From: Candidatus Abyssobacteria bacterium SURF_5
Lineage (GTDB): Bacteria > Abyssobacteria > SURF-5
Direction: 5' to 3'
Length of the DNA stretch: 31,086 bases
Assembly: GCA_003598085.1 (NCBI GenBank)
Contig: QZKU01000056.1
Span: forward strand, 1 to 31,086
Shown: positions 16,928 to 24,611 of the stretch, piece after piece
How positions within the stretch are numbered: the first letter of the stretch is position 1
How the letters are laid out: the number at the start of each line of letters is the position of its first letter
The notes under the pieces: generated by a model
Databases searched by the model: none
What the model was told of the DNA's origin: nothing
Seen by the model: only the letters and a program-made list of their open reading frames with translations
Made by a program: the position numbers and the translations under genes

Positions 16928-16956
16928 TTTACAAAACGTCTTAGAAGGGCTATATT
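16928..16956 (+). promoter_or_regulatory. Promoter of the VWA-OmpA lipoprotein gene
   Basis: TTTACA (16928-16933), 17 nt, TATATT (16951-16956), about 90 nt before the ATG at 17046. A leader of about 80 nt follows, ending with AGGGAGAATGTT before the start codon. Confidence 0.65.
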
Positions 16957-17045
16957 TGTTCTGAATCGTTTCTATCAGATCAGAATCTGGCTGGCCAACA
17001 AACGTTCAGCGAAAACAGTTCGACAGTACAAAAAGGGAGAATGTT

Positions 17046-18347
17046 ATGAAACGAAAGACGGTAGGACTACTTATTGTATTCTTTTGTCTGCTTACGGCTG
17101 CAGGATGCGCGACAACACCGGCGGAAGCTCCTGGTTTCGCCATGATGCAGCCCGTGCCGCCGCCGGCGCTGGGATATACGGTGATCGTCGACAACCTGCT
17201 GGTGGTCGCCGATATTTCCCGTTCGATGAAGGAAGATGCCAAGATAGAGATTGAAAGGGGTGTTCTCTCCTCGTTCAATTCCGGAATACCGCAGGGCCTG
17301 GACTCGGCCGGAATGCGCACGTTCGGCAAGAGCACGTATGACGATACGATTCTCGTTCAGCCGATCCAATCCTATGACCGCACCGCAATGGCGAGCCTGA
17401 TTGATGATCTCAAAGCCGGGTGCGGGAATACGCCGCTCGCCTGGGCGCTGACGAAGGCTCAGGGCGATCTGGAAGACACGCAAGGCAACATAGCGGTCCT
17501 TGTTGTCAGCGACGGCGAAAACGTTAGCCGCGATCCGATCGAGCCGGTGCTGGAACTCAAGGAAATGTACCGCGACCGGCTGTGCATTCATACGATCCAT
17601 GTCGGCGAGTCCGAGGAAGGCAGAAGGATAATGCAGTCGGTCGCAGAGCATAGCGGCTGCGGGATGGCTGTGATCGCCGATCGGCTTCAATCCGAAGCGG
17701 GAATGAGAGACTTTATTACCCAAATTTTCTATGAGAGGACCGACAGGGACAGTGACGGCGACGGCGTGCTCGATGCCGCCGACCGATGCCCGAACACTCC
17801 GCCGAACGTAAAAGTAGATGGAAGAGGATGTCCGCTGGACAGCGATAAAGACGGCGTTCCCGATTATCTCGATAAATGTCCCGGTACGCCTGCAGGTGTG
17901 AAGGTGGATGAAAACGGTTGTCCGCCGGACAGCGACGGCGACGGTGTGCCGGACTACCTGGATCGATGCCCGAATACGCCGAAGGGCGCCACGGTCGATT
18001 CGGTCGGATGCTGGAGCATCCAGGGCATCAATTTCGAATACAACAAATTCGACATCCAGCCTCAGTACTTTGATGTACTCGACCAGAACGTGCAGGTTCT
18101 CAAGAATAACCCGAGCATGCGGGTGGAGATCAAAGGGCATACCGACAGCATCGGCTCGATGGGATACAATCAGACCCTGTCGGAGCGAAGGGCCGAGGCG
18201 GTCAGAGATTATTTCGTTTCCAAGGGAGTCGATCCCTCGCGGATGTCTACCCGCGGCCTGGGCGAAACGCAGCCGATAGCCACCAACGAAACTCCTGAAG
18301 GACGCGCTGAAAACAGAAGAATTGAAATCGAAATTCTGTCTCGATAG
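17046..18347 (+). CDS. VWA-TSP3-OmpA lipoprotein
   Basis: A 433-residue lipoprotein. The signal peptide ends in the lipobox LTAAGC (Cys21), so it is anchored to a membrane. Residues about 45-225 resemble a von Willebrand A domain: the MIDAS-type DISRS (56-60) starts it and VVSDGEN follows. Three thrombospondin type-3 calcium-binding repeats then read DSDGDGVLDAADRCP, DSDKDGVPDYLDKCP and DSDGDGVPDYLDRCP, separated by TPxxVKVDxxGCP linkers. The last 110 residues are an OmpA-C peptidoglycan-binding domain with the core IKGHTDSIGSMGYNQTLSERRAEAVRDYF and GRAENRRIEIEI. It probably ties the outer membrane to peptidoglycan and carries a calcium-rich adhesive or sensing module. It has its own promoter and terminator, so is monocistronic and likely abundant. 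Confidence 0.92.
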   Translation: MKRKTVGLLIVFFCLLTAAGCATTPAEAPGFAMMQPVPPPALGYTVIVDNLLVVADISRSMKEDAKIEIERGVLSSFNSGIPQGLDSAGMRTFGKSTYDDTILVQPIQSYDRTAMASLIDDLKAGCGNTPLAWALTKAQGDLEDTQGNIAVLVVSDGENVSRDPIEPVLELKEMYRDRLCIHTIHVGESEEGRRIMQSVAEHSGCGMAVIADRLQSEAGMRDFITQIFYERTDRDSDGDGVLDAADRCPNTPPNVKVDGRGCPLDSDKDGVPDYLDKCPGTPAGVKVDENGCPPDSDGDGVPDYLDRCPNTPKGATVDSVGCWSIQGINFEYNKFDIQPQYFDVLDQNVQVLKNNPSMRVEIKGHTDSIGSMGYNQTLSERRAEAVRDYFVSKGVDPSRMSTRGLGETQPIATNETPEGRAENRRIEIEILSR

Positions 18348-18371
18348 GAGAGACTTTTTCTCTCCTATTTT
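18345..18371 (+). terminator. Hairpin with short T run at the OmpA-like stop
   Basis: TAGGAGAGA (18345-18353) and TCTCTCCTA (18359-18367) pair perfectly over 9 bp, followed by TTTT. The left arm includes the stop codon. It may be a first terminator ahead of the stronger one downstream. Confidence 0.5.
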
Positions 18372-18381
18372 CTCCACTGTT

Positions 18382-18414
18382 GGGCCGGCTCCCGTCGAGC
18401 CGGCCCTCTTTTTT
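18382..18414 (+). terminator. Strong intrinsic terminator
   Basis: GGGCCGGCTC and GAGCCGGCCC form a perfect 10-bp GC stem (18382-18391 with 18397-18406), loop CCGTC, followed by TCTTTTTT. A classical rho-independent terminator for the VWA-OmpA gene. Confidence 0.9.
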
Positions 18415-18577
18415 ACGGCAGGATATGCAAGATCTTCAATGAACGGGAAGCCCGGCTCGAGTAAATTTCTTGATCTCGATCGAAGCATCTGACAGCAGCG
18501 GGAATCACTTCCAAGCTCTTCTTTCGCTATAGAAAGCGGCGATAAATGCCCGTTGTCTGACCCCGAGTATGTTCCAG

Positions 18578-18607
18578 TTGCTCTAATCATCCCGAATGGT
18601 ATATACT
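18578..18607 (+). promoter_or_regulatory. Promoter of the hydratase-lyase operon
   Basis: TTGCTC (18578-18583), 18 nt, TATACT (18602-18607), about 44 nt before the start at 18651. Confidence 0.55.
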
Positions 18608-18650
18608 GCGGCAGCTTTCTTCATCTTCCTTCTTTACTGGGAGAATGCAC

Positions 18651-19898
18651 ATGGGCCAGACAATTGCCGAAAAAATTTTTTCTACGAAGGTCGGGCGACA
18701 GGTTTCGGCGGGCGAATATGTTGTGGCGCCAGTCGATTGTGCGATGCTGCATGAAGGTTTCGCGATGAGTTGGCTCCAGCTCATGGGGGCGGGCGTCAGT
18801 GAGATTTGGGATCCGCGCAAAGTGGTGGTTCTGTTCGATCATTACGTTCCGGCGCCGACCGAACGACTGGCCACCGCCCATATGATGATCAGAAATGCCG
18901 TCAAGGACGCCGGGATTCAAGCGTTTTATGGTGAGCGGGAGGGCATCTGCCACCAAGTCATGATGGAGCAAGGCCATGTTCGCCCGGGCGACCTTATTGT
19001 CGGCACCGATTCTCATACCTGCACGTATGGCGCTCTCGCGGCTGCCGGAACCGGCCTGGGCACGACGGAGATGGCGTACGTGCTCGCTCGCGGCGAGTTA
19101 TGGTTTCTGGTTCCCGAGACCGTGCGACTTCGGCTGGAAGGGGAGCTTCCGCGCGCAGTATTTGCGAAAGACGCCATTTTAAGCATTGCCGGCACGTTCG
19201 GGACCGAGGTGGCGCAGTATAAAGCGATCGAATTCGTGGGTTCCGGCGCGGCCTCAATCGACATTGAAGGGCGCATGACGATCAGCAACATGGCGGTTGA
19301 AATAGGGGCCAAATTCGGCTTTTTCGATGCTGATGATAAAACATTGTCTTTTCTTTCCGGGCGAGTCGAGGGCGCTGGCAAGCTTTCGGCCGATGCCGAT
19401 GCGAAATATGCTGCAACGCACGAAATCGATCTGGCCGAACTTGAGCCGCAGGTAGCGTGCCCGCATGCTGTGGATAATGTCAAGCCGGTGGCCAAATTGA
19501 AGGGCCTGCCGATCCAGCAGGCGATTTTGGGTTCGTGCACGAACGGTCGCTACAGCGATTTGAAGACGGCCGCGCGGATACTGGAAGGAAAGACGATTCC
19601 CCCTTCCGTTCGTCTTTATGTATATCCGGCCTCGCGCCAAGTGTACCTGCAGGCGGTGATGGAGGGTGTGGTCGAGATATTTTTGAAGGCAGGGGCGATC
19701 ATGTGTAACCCGAGCTGCGGTCCGTGCTTCGGCGCACACACCGGTTTGCTTGCGCCGGGTGAAGTCTGCGTCTCTTCAACGAATCGCAACTTCAAGGGCC
19801 GCATGGGAAGCGCGGAGGCGGAAGTCTATCTGGCATCTCCGGCCACCGTGGCGGCTTCGGCTGTCCGCGGCGAGATCGCCGACCCGCGCGAGGAGTAG
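18651..19898 (+). CDS. Aconitase-superfamily hydratase, large subunit (LeuC/DmdA-like)
   Basis: About 415 residues, the length of the short bacterial/archaeal LeuC type. It holds the 4Fe-4S cluster: Cys296 (GSCTNGRYSDL), Cys356 and Cys359 (NPSCGPCFGAHTG), with GTDSHTCTYGALAAAGTGLG in the N-terminal half. The family reversibly dehydrates and rehydrates 3-isopropylmalate, homoaconitate, methylmalate or 2,3-dimethylmalate. ATG at 18651 is favoured over the one at 18645, since GGGAG lies 7 nt upstream of the former and only 1 nt from the latter. The small subunit follows after 3 nt and an isocitrate-lyase-family gene after that. No leuA or leuB is nearby, so a non-leucine substrate is plausible. 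Substrate assignment is inference. Confidence 0.88.
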   Translation: MGQTIAEKIFSTKVGRQVSAGEYVVAPVDCAMLHEGFAMSWLQLMGAGVSEIWDPRKVVVLFDHYVPAPTERLATAHMMIRNAVKDAGIQAFYGEREGICHQVMMEQGHVRPGDLIVGTDSHTCTYGALAAAGTGLGTTEMAYVLARGELWFLVPETVRLRLEGELPRAVFAKDAILSIAGTFGTEVAQYKAIEFVGSGAASIDIEGRMTISNMAVEIGAKFGFFDADDKTLSFLSGRVEGAGKLSADADAKYAATHEIDLAELEPQVACPHAVDNVKPVAKLKGLPIQQAILGSCTNGRYSDLKTAARILEGKTIPPSVRLYVYPASRQVYLQAVMEGVVEIFLKAGAIMCNPSCGPCFGAHTGLLAPGEVCVSSTNRNFKGRMGSAEAEVYLASPATVAASAVRGEIADPREE

Positions 19899-19901
19899 AA
19901 C

Positions 19902-20393
19902 ATGGAGCGATTGAAAATAAGAGGAAAAACGTGGACCTTCGGGGACAACGTGGACACAGATCAAATCACTCCCAGCCAGTACATGGACCTTCCGGTCGAA
20001 GAGATGAGCCGGCATGTGCTCGAGCCGGTCGATCCCGATTTTGCCAAGAAGTTTCAGCCGGGCGAAATCATTGTCGGCGGTTCCAACTTCGGCTGTGGAT
20101 CCAGCAGGGAGACGGCTCCCGAGGCATTGAAGTACATTGGAGTTGCAGCGGTAGTCGCGGAGAATTTCGGCCGCATCTTCTTCAGAAACTCGATAGCCAT
20201 CGGGCTGCCGGTGCTTGTTTGTCCACATGTTTCCCGTGAAATCACGCAGGGAGACGAGATCGAAATCGATCTCGATGCGGCGCAGGTGACTATTCTCAAG
20301 AACAAGAAGACGCTGCCCGGGCTCCCCCTCAATGCCATGATGCTGACCTCGCTCAAAAAAGGCGGCATTATGAAATTGTTAGTGGAAATATGA
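19902..20393 (+). CDS. Aconitase-superfamily hydratase, small subunit (LeuD/DmdB-like)
   Basis: A 163-residue swivelling domain subunit that closes the active site of the large subunit encoded 3 nt upstream. Family signatures: GDNVDTDQITPSQYMDL (about residues 12-28), GGSNFGCGSSRETAPEALKYIG (57-78) and AENFGRIFFRNSIAIGLPVL. The length fits the archaeal/short LeuD type. The substrate-specificity loop directly after NVDTDQI reads TPSQYMD, which differs from the YLK/YLR seen in many isopropylmalate isomerases. Operon position makes it the partner of the LeuC-like gene. Confidence 0.9.
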   Translation: MERLKIRGKTWTFGDNVDTDQITPSQYMDLPVEEMSRHVLEPVDPDFAKKFQPGEIIVGGSNFGCGSSRETAPEALKYIGVAAVVAENFGRIFFRNSIAIGLPVLVCPHVSREITQGDEIEIDLDAAQVTILKNKKTLPGLPLNAMMLTSLKKGGIMKLLVEI

Positions 20394-20399
20394 TCGTTT

Positions 20400-20450
20400 C
20401 CACCATCTTTTTTCCGAAGCATAGAGCCTGTCCGATTGCGGAAAAGGTGG
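20400..20450 (+). promoter_or_regulatory. Intercistronic stem-loop covering the lyase ribosome-binding site
   Basis: TTTTCCG (20410-20416) pairs with CGGAAAA (20439-20445), and CCACC (20400-20404) pairs with GGTGG (20446-20450). The 3' arms contain GGAAAAGGTGGG, the Shine-Dalgarno region of the next gene (ATG at 20455), so folding could lower its translation relative to the hydratase. RNA structure is inferred, not tested. Confidence 0.4.
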
Positions 20451-20454
20451 GACC

Positions 20455-21318
20455 ATGAGCCAAGGGAAAAAACTGAAAGAACTGCTCGCTTGCAAAAAGA
20501 TCATTGTTGCGCCGGGCGCCTATGATGCGCTGACTGCAAAGATGATCGAGGGCGCCGGATTTGAAGCCGTCTATATGACAGGTTTTGGAACGGCGGCTTC
20601 GATGCTGGGTCTGCCCGACATCGGCCTGCTTACCATGAGCGAGATGCTGCAAAACGTCCGCGCTATAGCCGGCGCGGTCGATATCCCGCTTATCGCCGAC
20701 GCCGACACCGGCTACGGAAATCCGGTGAACGTCATTCGGACCGTCCGGGAATACGAGAAGGCCGGGGCCGCCGCCCTTCATATCGAGGACCAGATCTGGC
20801 CGAAACGCTGCGGTCATATGACCGGGAAACAGCTGATTCCCAAAGAAGAGATGACGTCCAAACTGCGGGCCGCAGTTGATGCGAGGAGCACGGACGATTT
20901 CCTGATTATTGTGCGTACCGATGCGCTTGCAGTCGAGGGATGGGACGCAACGGTCGAGCGGGCGAATGCATATGTGGAGACGGGCGTGGATGTGCTTTTC
21001 GTGGAAGCGCCCGAGACCGAAGAGCAAATGGAGCTCATCCCGAAGTTGTTTCCCGTGCCCTGCTTGATCAATATGGCGCCTCGAACGCCCGCGCTGCCGG
21101 TGGAACGCCTCGAGGAAATGGGGTTTGCCGTCGCTATCTTTCCCGCCGTCTGTCTTGCGGCAACGATTCAGGCGAATATCGACGCGCTGAAGCAATTGAA
21201 AGAGATCGGCCGACCCGCTGCCTTTGGCGACATCCTGGCGGCCTTCATGCAGTTTAATCAGTTCATCGGCGTGCCCCGCTACAGCGAACTGGAAGAGAAG
21301 TATAAAGCGGACATTTGA
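20455..21318 (+). CDS. Isocitrate lyase/PEP mutase-family lyase (Dml/PrpB-like)
   Basis: A 287-residue TIM-barrel enzyme of the isocitrate lyase/PEP mutase superfamily, cytoplasmic and Mg2+-dependent. Key signatures are the metal-binding DADTGYGN (82-89), HIEDQ (109-113) and the catalytic loop KRCGH (117-121), whose Cys119 is the general base in methylisocitrate and dimethylmalate lyases. PEP mutases and oxaloacetate hydrolases lack this full motif, so a C-C lyase releasing pyruvate is expected. It follows the hydratase subunits. In Eubacterium barkeri, dimethylmaleate hydratase DmdAB and 2,3-dimethylmalate lyase Dml are the same three families, giving propionate and pyruvate; 2-methylisocitrate cleavage is the main alternative, but no methylcitrate synthase is present. 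Confidence 0.88.
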   Translation: MSQGKKLKELLACKKIIVAPGAYDALTAKMIEGAGFEAVYMTGFGTAASMLGLPDIGLLTMSEMLQNVRAIAGAVDIPLIADADTGYGNPVNVIRTVREYEKAGAAALHIEDQIWPKRCGHMTGKQLIPKEEMTSKLRAAVDARSTDDFLIIVRTDALAVEGWDATVERANAYVETGVDVLFVEAPETEEQMELIPKLFPVPCLINMAPRTPALPVERLEEMGFAVAIFPAVCLAATIQANIDALKQLKEIGRPAAFGDILAAFMQFNQFIGVPRYSELEEKYKADI

Positions 21319-21339
21319 TTTCGCAGGGAATGACTTTGC

Positions 21340-22146
21340 TCACTTCTTTTCCGCAACCGCTTTGAAAAACGTGTAACAGAACACCCCATCCAATTGTGCC
21401 GTTCTGTAGAGGGCTTCAATGCCTCTGTCAAAAGTAAACGCATCGATTAGCCCCGCCTCAAGAGCACAGCCGCGAACGCCTTCAATCATGGCGGTGAAAG
21501 TCTTCTTTGTAAATCCTTCAACAAGTTCCGGTTTGCTGGAATCGGCATAGACCATTCTCGGAGAGACGCGAATCAAGTGAAAACCTGCTTTTCTCAAGAG
21601 CGGGAAGAGTTGTCTCCCTATCATGGCATTGCCGCCGACCCGTTTCTGTAGTTCGACTTGACATTGGATCGCTTTATGTGCTGCCTCATTATCGGGATAA
21701 AAATAGGCTGAACCGTGGTCGCCCTCGATGACGGTGATGGTTCCGGCGGGCCTGAGAACTTCCTTGAGCGAACGTAACGCCTCGACGGGGTTTGATAGAT
21801 GTTCGAGAACAAAGCAGACAAAGACATGGTCGAAGGATGCAGGCTTGAATGACAGGTGGAAGATGTCGCCCTGCTGGAATTGGACATTGGTTAAGCCGGC
21901 TGCCTCGACCGCTCGTTTCGCTTCCGCGACGGAAGCTTCGGAGAAATCAATGGAGATGATGGATGCGCAGGGGCTGGTTCGGGCCAAGGTGACAGTCTGA
22001 GCACCGACTCCGCAGCCGGCTTCCAGAACCTCGCTCCCCGCCGGATATGAGGTGTCGGAATGCAAAAGTTCGACTAAGGTCGATGCCTGATCCTGGAGGC
22101 GAATATTTTCCCTGTGATCGTATCCGTGGACGTATGGTTTCTTCAT
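21340..22146 (-). CDS. Class I SAM-dependent methyltransferase
   Basis: A 268-residue Rossmann-fold methyltransferase. Motif I is LEAGCGVGAQ (41-50), the acidic ribose-binding residue lies in ISIDFSEASV, then QFQQGDIFHLSF and FDHVFVCFVLEHLSNPVEALRSLKEVLRPAGTITVIEGD (motifs II-IV region). The substrate is unknown. Initiation is either the GTG at 22149 or the ATG at 22146; GGAGGG precedes both. It is the last gene of the minus-strand unit with the UxaA-like subunits and a second methyltransferase 24 nt upstream, and converges on the lyase gene across 21 nt. Confidence 0.88.
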   Translation of the reverse strand: MKKPYVHGYDHRENIRLQDQASTLVELLHSDTSYPAGSEVLEAGCGVGAQTVTLARTSPCASIISIDFSEASVAEAKRAVEAAGLTNVQFQQGDIFHLSFKPASFDHVFVCFVLEHLSNPVEALRSLKEVLRPAGTITVIEGDHGSAYFYPDNEAAHKAIQCQVELQKRVGGNAMIGRQLFPLLRKAGFHLIRVSPRMVYADSSKPELVEGFTKKTFTAMIEGVRGCALEAGLIDAFTFDRGIEALYRTAQLDGVFCYTFFKAVAEKK

Positions 22147-22173
22147 CACGTTTCGCCCTCCGAAGTCAATTCA

Positions 22174-22950
22174 TTATCTGCTCTCAAACACCATCTGCCG
22201 CAAGGTCCATTGGATTTCGATTTCGTCCTTCTTTGCGGCGCTCAGAATTCCCATTGCTTTTTCCAAATTTTCAATCGATGAACTGTAATAATTTGTCCGG
22301 ACAAACGGTTGACGTTTCCATGTTTGGATATTGAGATAAAACATCAATGCCGCCTGGTGGGTTGGCACAACTAACTGGTTTAGGGTGCTCCTTACCTTTT
22401 TCAGCGAGCCCGGCGGGTGGATTGAATCCAGTGACGGACCTATGTAAAGCATGCGGTTTTGAGCCTTCAGCATTGCGTCAACGATCTGGAGATACTCCGT
22501 AAATATTGGGTTCGCCGTCATGATGGTTTCCACTTCTTCAATCAGGAGAAGACCTTTAGGGACCACCTGCGTCGCCCACCGAGAAAGCGCAGCCTGCGGA
22601 TCGAGGAGATGCGTCATGAGGAACCGGCAGAAAAGGAGATCCGCGGGACCGGCGGGAAAGGGAATTTTTGTAACATCATGAAGCTGAAAGGAAACGCTGT
22701 CCGTGGCGGATTTTTGAGCCAGAGATATGAAGTGTTCAGAATTATCCAACCCGACAGCTTGCTCGCAGCCAAGAACGTTTGCGATGAGATGCGTGGTATA
22801 GCCGGGTCCACATCCCACGTCGAAGAAAAGGCGCGGCTTCCTTCGAACATGGCCAATTACAAACGCTTTGGTGGAATCGGCATAGACCTCCGCAAGGATT
22901 TTTAGCCGGTGTCCCGCCAGGTCAGAATCACCGAAAAGATATTCCGTCAA
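22174..22950 (-). CDS. SAM-dependent methyltransferase, TTG start coupled to UxaA-like gene
   Basis: A 258-residue methyltransferase: MTEYLFGDSDLAGHRLKILAE at the start, motif I FFDVGCGPGYTT (42-53), VGLDNSEHFI, VSFQLHDVTKIPFP and a typical LLFCRFLMTHL/LSRWATQVVPKGLLLIEE continuation. The start is TTG at 22948-22950, which shares three bases with the TGA stop of the UxaA-like gene (TTGA overlap), implying coupled translation. The much longer open frame reaching 23151 is not used: its extra 67 residues read through the upstream gene in another frame and are Arg/Gly/His-rich. C-terminal region is specific to a poorly described group; substrate unknown. Confidence 0.85.
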   Translation of the reverse strand: MTEYLFGDSDLAGHRLKILAEVYADSTKAFVIGHVRRKPRLFFDVGCGPGYTTHLIANVLGCEQAVGLDNSEHFISLAQKSATDSVSFQLHDVTKIPFPAGPADLLFCRFLMTHLLDPQAALSRWATQVVPKGLLLIEEVETIMTANPIFTEYLQIVDAMLKAQNRMLYIGPSLDSIHPPGSLKKVRSTLNQLVVPTHQAALMFYLNIQTWKRQPFVRTNYYSSSIENLEKAMGILSAAKKDEIEIQWTLRQMVFESR

Positions 22951-24098
22951 AAAGTCGGTCCCTGCTTCAAGTAATTGAAGGGAATGGACCGGTTCAATTC
23001 GGCGCAGGTGCGCTTGCCGCTCGCGACCTCGAGCGCCAGGTCGAAAATCTGCCGACCGACCTCCTCGATGGTTTTGCCCGCGTCGGTTATCGCGCCTGCG
23101 TTCACGTCCATGTCTCCCGGCATCTTGTTGAAGGTGCGCGAGTTGCTGCACACTTTGACGACCGGGATAGCGGGGAATCCGGCGACCGAGCCCCGGCCCG
23201 TAGTGAAAAGAATGAGCTGTGCTCCGGCGGCCGCCATGCCGGCCATCGAGTCGATGTCGTAGCCGGGCGTATCCATGATGACGAACCCGCGGTTGGTCGG
23301 TTTGCCGGCATATTCGACAATTTCGGTAATAGGAGTTGTCCCGCCCTTTCTGATACAGCCGAGCGATTTTTCCGTGATTGACGAGAGGCCGCCGTCGATG
23401 TTGCCGGGTGCGATCACCATTCCCGCGAGTTCTCCGAGGCTCTCGCGCACGTGCCTCTCATGGTTGTTCACGAGGCGCTCCACCTGCTCGCCAAGTTCGG
23501 GAGTTGCGCACCGGCGTTTGAGGATATGGGCCGTCCCGATCATTTCTGTCGTCTCGCTCAGAATGACAGTGCCGCCCTCGCGCACGAGAAGATCAGCCGC
23601 CGCGCCGACGGCCGGGTTAGCGGTGATGCCGGAGAAAGCGTCCGACCCGCCGCACTCGAGCGCGATAATCAGCTCGCTTGCCGGCGCCGACACTCGCTCC
23701 TGCCGCTCGAGCTGCTTCAGGAATCGGCTTGCGATCTCAATGCCCTTCGCCGTAGTGGCTGCGCTGCCGCCGGAATCCTGAATCACAAGCGCCTCGATGG
23801 GCTTGTTTTCCACAACTTGCGTGAGAAAGGAGCTGTTCAGATTTTCGCATCCGTGGCCGATCACAAGAGCCGCGCCCACGTTCGGATTATTCAGAAGTCC
23901 GGAAAGAGTGCGCATCATCACGCCGAGATCTTCAGGTCCACACCCGCAGCCATAGGGATGCGTCAGCGGAACGATCTCGGGCAGCGCACGGCTGATGGCG
24001 TCCACAACTCCGTTAGCGCAGGCAACCGACGACATGACCATGACATGGTTCCGCGTGCCGAACCGCCCGTCCTCCCGCTTGTATCCTGAGAAATTCAT
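22947..24098 (-). CDS. UxaA-family hydro-lyase, large subunit
   Basis: A 383-residue protein of the altronate/galactarate dehydratase and sulfolactate sulfo-lyase family (UxaA, GarD, SuyB). It starts MNFSGYKREDGRFGTRNHV, typical of the large subunit. Probable iron-binding cysteines: Cys51/Cys53 (YGCGCGPED), Cys149 (ECGGSDAFSGITANPA) and Cys317 (VCSNSRTF); MDTPGYDIDSMAGMAAAGAQLILFTTGRG is highly characteristic. The enzymes remove water, or sulfite in SuyAB, from 2-hydroxy acids, using Fe2+. The split into a SAF small subunit and this large subunit is shared by SuyAB and many dehydratases, so the substrate is not resolved. No uronate pathway genes are nearby. GGAGGAGG precedes the ATG. Confidence 0.9.
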   Translation of the reverse strand: MNFSGYKREDGRFGTRNHVMVMSSVACANGVVDAISRALPEIVPLTHPYGCGCGPEDLGVMMRTLSGLLNNPNVGAALVIGHGCENLNSSFLTQVVENKPIEALVIQDSGGSAATTAKGIEIASRFLKQLERQERVSAPASELIIALECGGSDAFSGITANPAVGAAADLLVREGGTVILSETTEMIGTAHILKRRCATPELGEQVERLVNNHERHVRESLGELAGMVIAPGNIDGGLSSITEKSLGCIRKGGTTPITEIVEYAGKPTNRGFVIMDTPGYDIDSMAGMAAAGAQLILFTTGRGSVAGFPAIPVVKVCSNSRTFNKMPGDMDVNAGAITDAGKTIEEVGRQIFDLALEVASGKRTCAELNRSIPFNYLKQGPTF

Positions 24099-24135
24099 TT
24101 CCTCCTCCTTATTGAGCCTTTTGCCGCCGATATCC

Positions 24136-24414
24136 TTAATCTTTCAAATCGCCCGGGATCGGCTGAGTATTGTGCACGTGGACCCATTCGCCCTTCTTGA
24201 TTGCGCGCGTGGCCTCTACGATCGGCTCGCCATAACGGAACACCTCTTCCCCCTTCCGGATTTCCGAAAGCGCCACTTTATGGCCCGCATCGACATCCTC
24301 AATGGTTTCCACCAGCGGTTTGCCTTCGACTACAACCGCTTCGCCTTTGGCTATCGGATGAACTGCTATGGCCACGTTGTCTTTTTGATCTATTTTCAGC
24401 GCATTATTCTTCAT
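24136..24414 (-). CDS. SAF-domain small subunit of UxaA-family hydro-lyase
   Basis: A 92-residue SAF domain, the family's small subunit (UxaA N-terminal domain, SuyA-like). VAIAVHPIAKGEAV and GHKVALSEIRKGEEVFRYGEPIVEATRAIKKGEWVHVHN are the conserved core. The start is ATG at 24412-24414 with GGGAGGAGGCGGC upstream, in preference to the upstream start at 24435. It heads the minus-strand operon with the large subunit 37 nt downstream and two methyltransferases. The 176-nt gap to the BFN gene contains the divergent promoters. Confidence 0.9.
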   Translation of the reverse strand: MKNNALKIDQKDNVAIAVHPIAKGEAVVVEGKPLVETIEDVDAGHKVALSEIRKGEEVFRYGEPIVEATRAIKKGEWVHVHNTQPIPGDLKD

Positions 24415-24546
24415 GCCGCCTCCTCCCGTTAACAACGTTCGCGTGTACGTGCGGAATTCGTCTCATTTTATCATAAAGAGCGAATCCGGCGAAATGAGAA
24501 CCGTCTCGACGGGCAAGACTAGCCATTGGGCATTTTCGTGCAGTCC

Positions 24547-24575
24547 TTGCACTTTCATTCCGGGATTTGTATAAT
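24547..24575 (+). promoter_or_regulatory. Promoter of the bifunctional-nuclease-family gene
   Basis: TTGCAC (24547-24552), 17 nt, TATAAT (24570-24575), about 36 nt before the ATG at 24612; GAGGGAGGA precedes the start. Confidence 0.75.
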
Positions 24576-24611
24576 CGAATTAGCAAATCATACTGAGGGA
24601 GGAATCGTATT

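Noticed and set aside
22951-23151. N-terminal extension of the second methyltransferase
   Set aside because: It overlaps the UxaA-like gene by 200 nt; the TTG at 22950 has the canonical TTGA overlap and gives the expected N-terminus.
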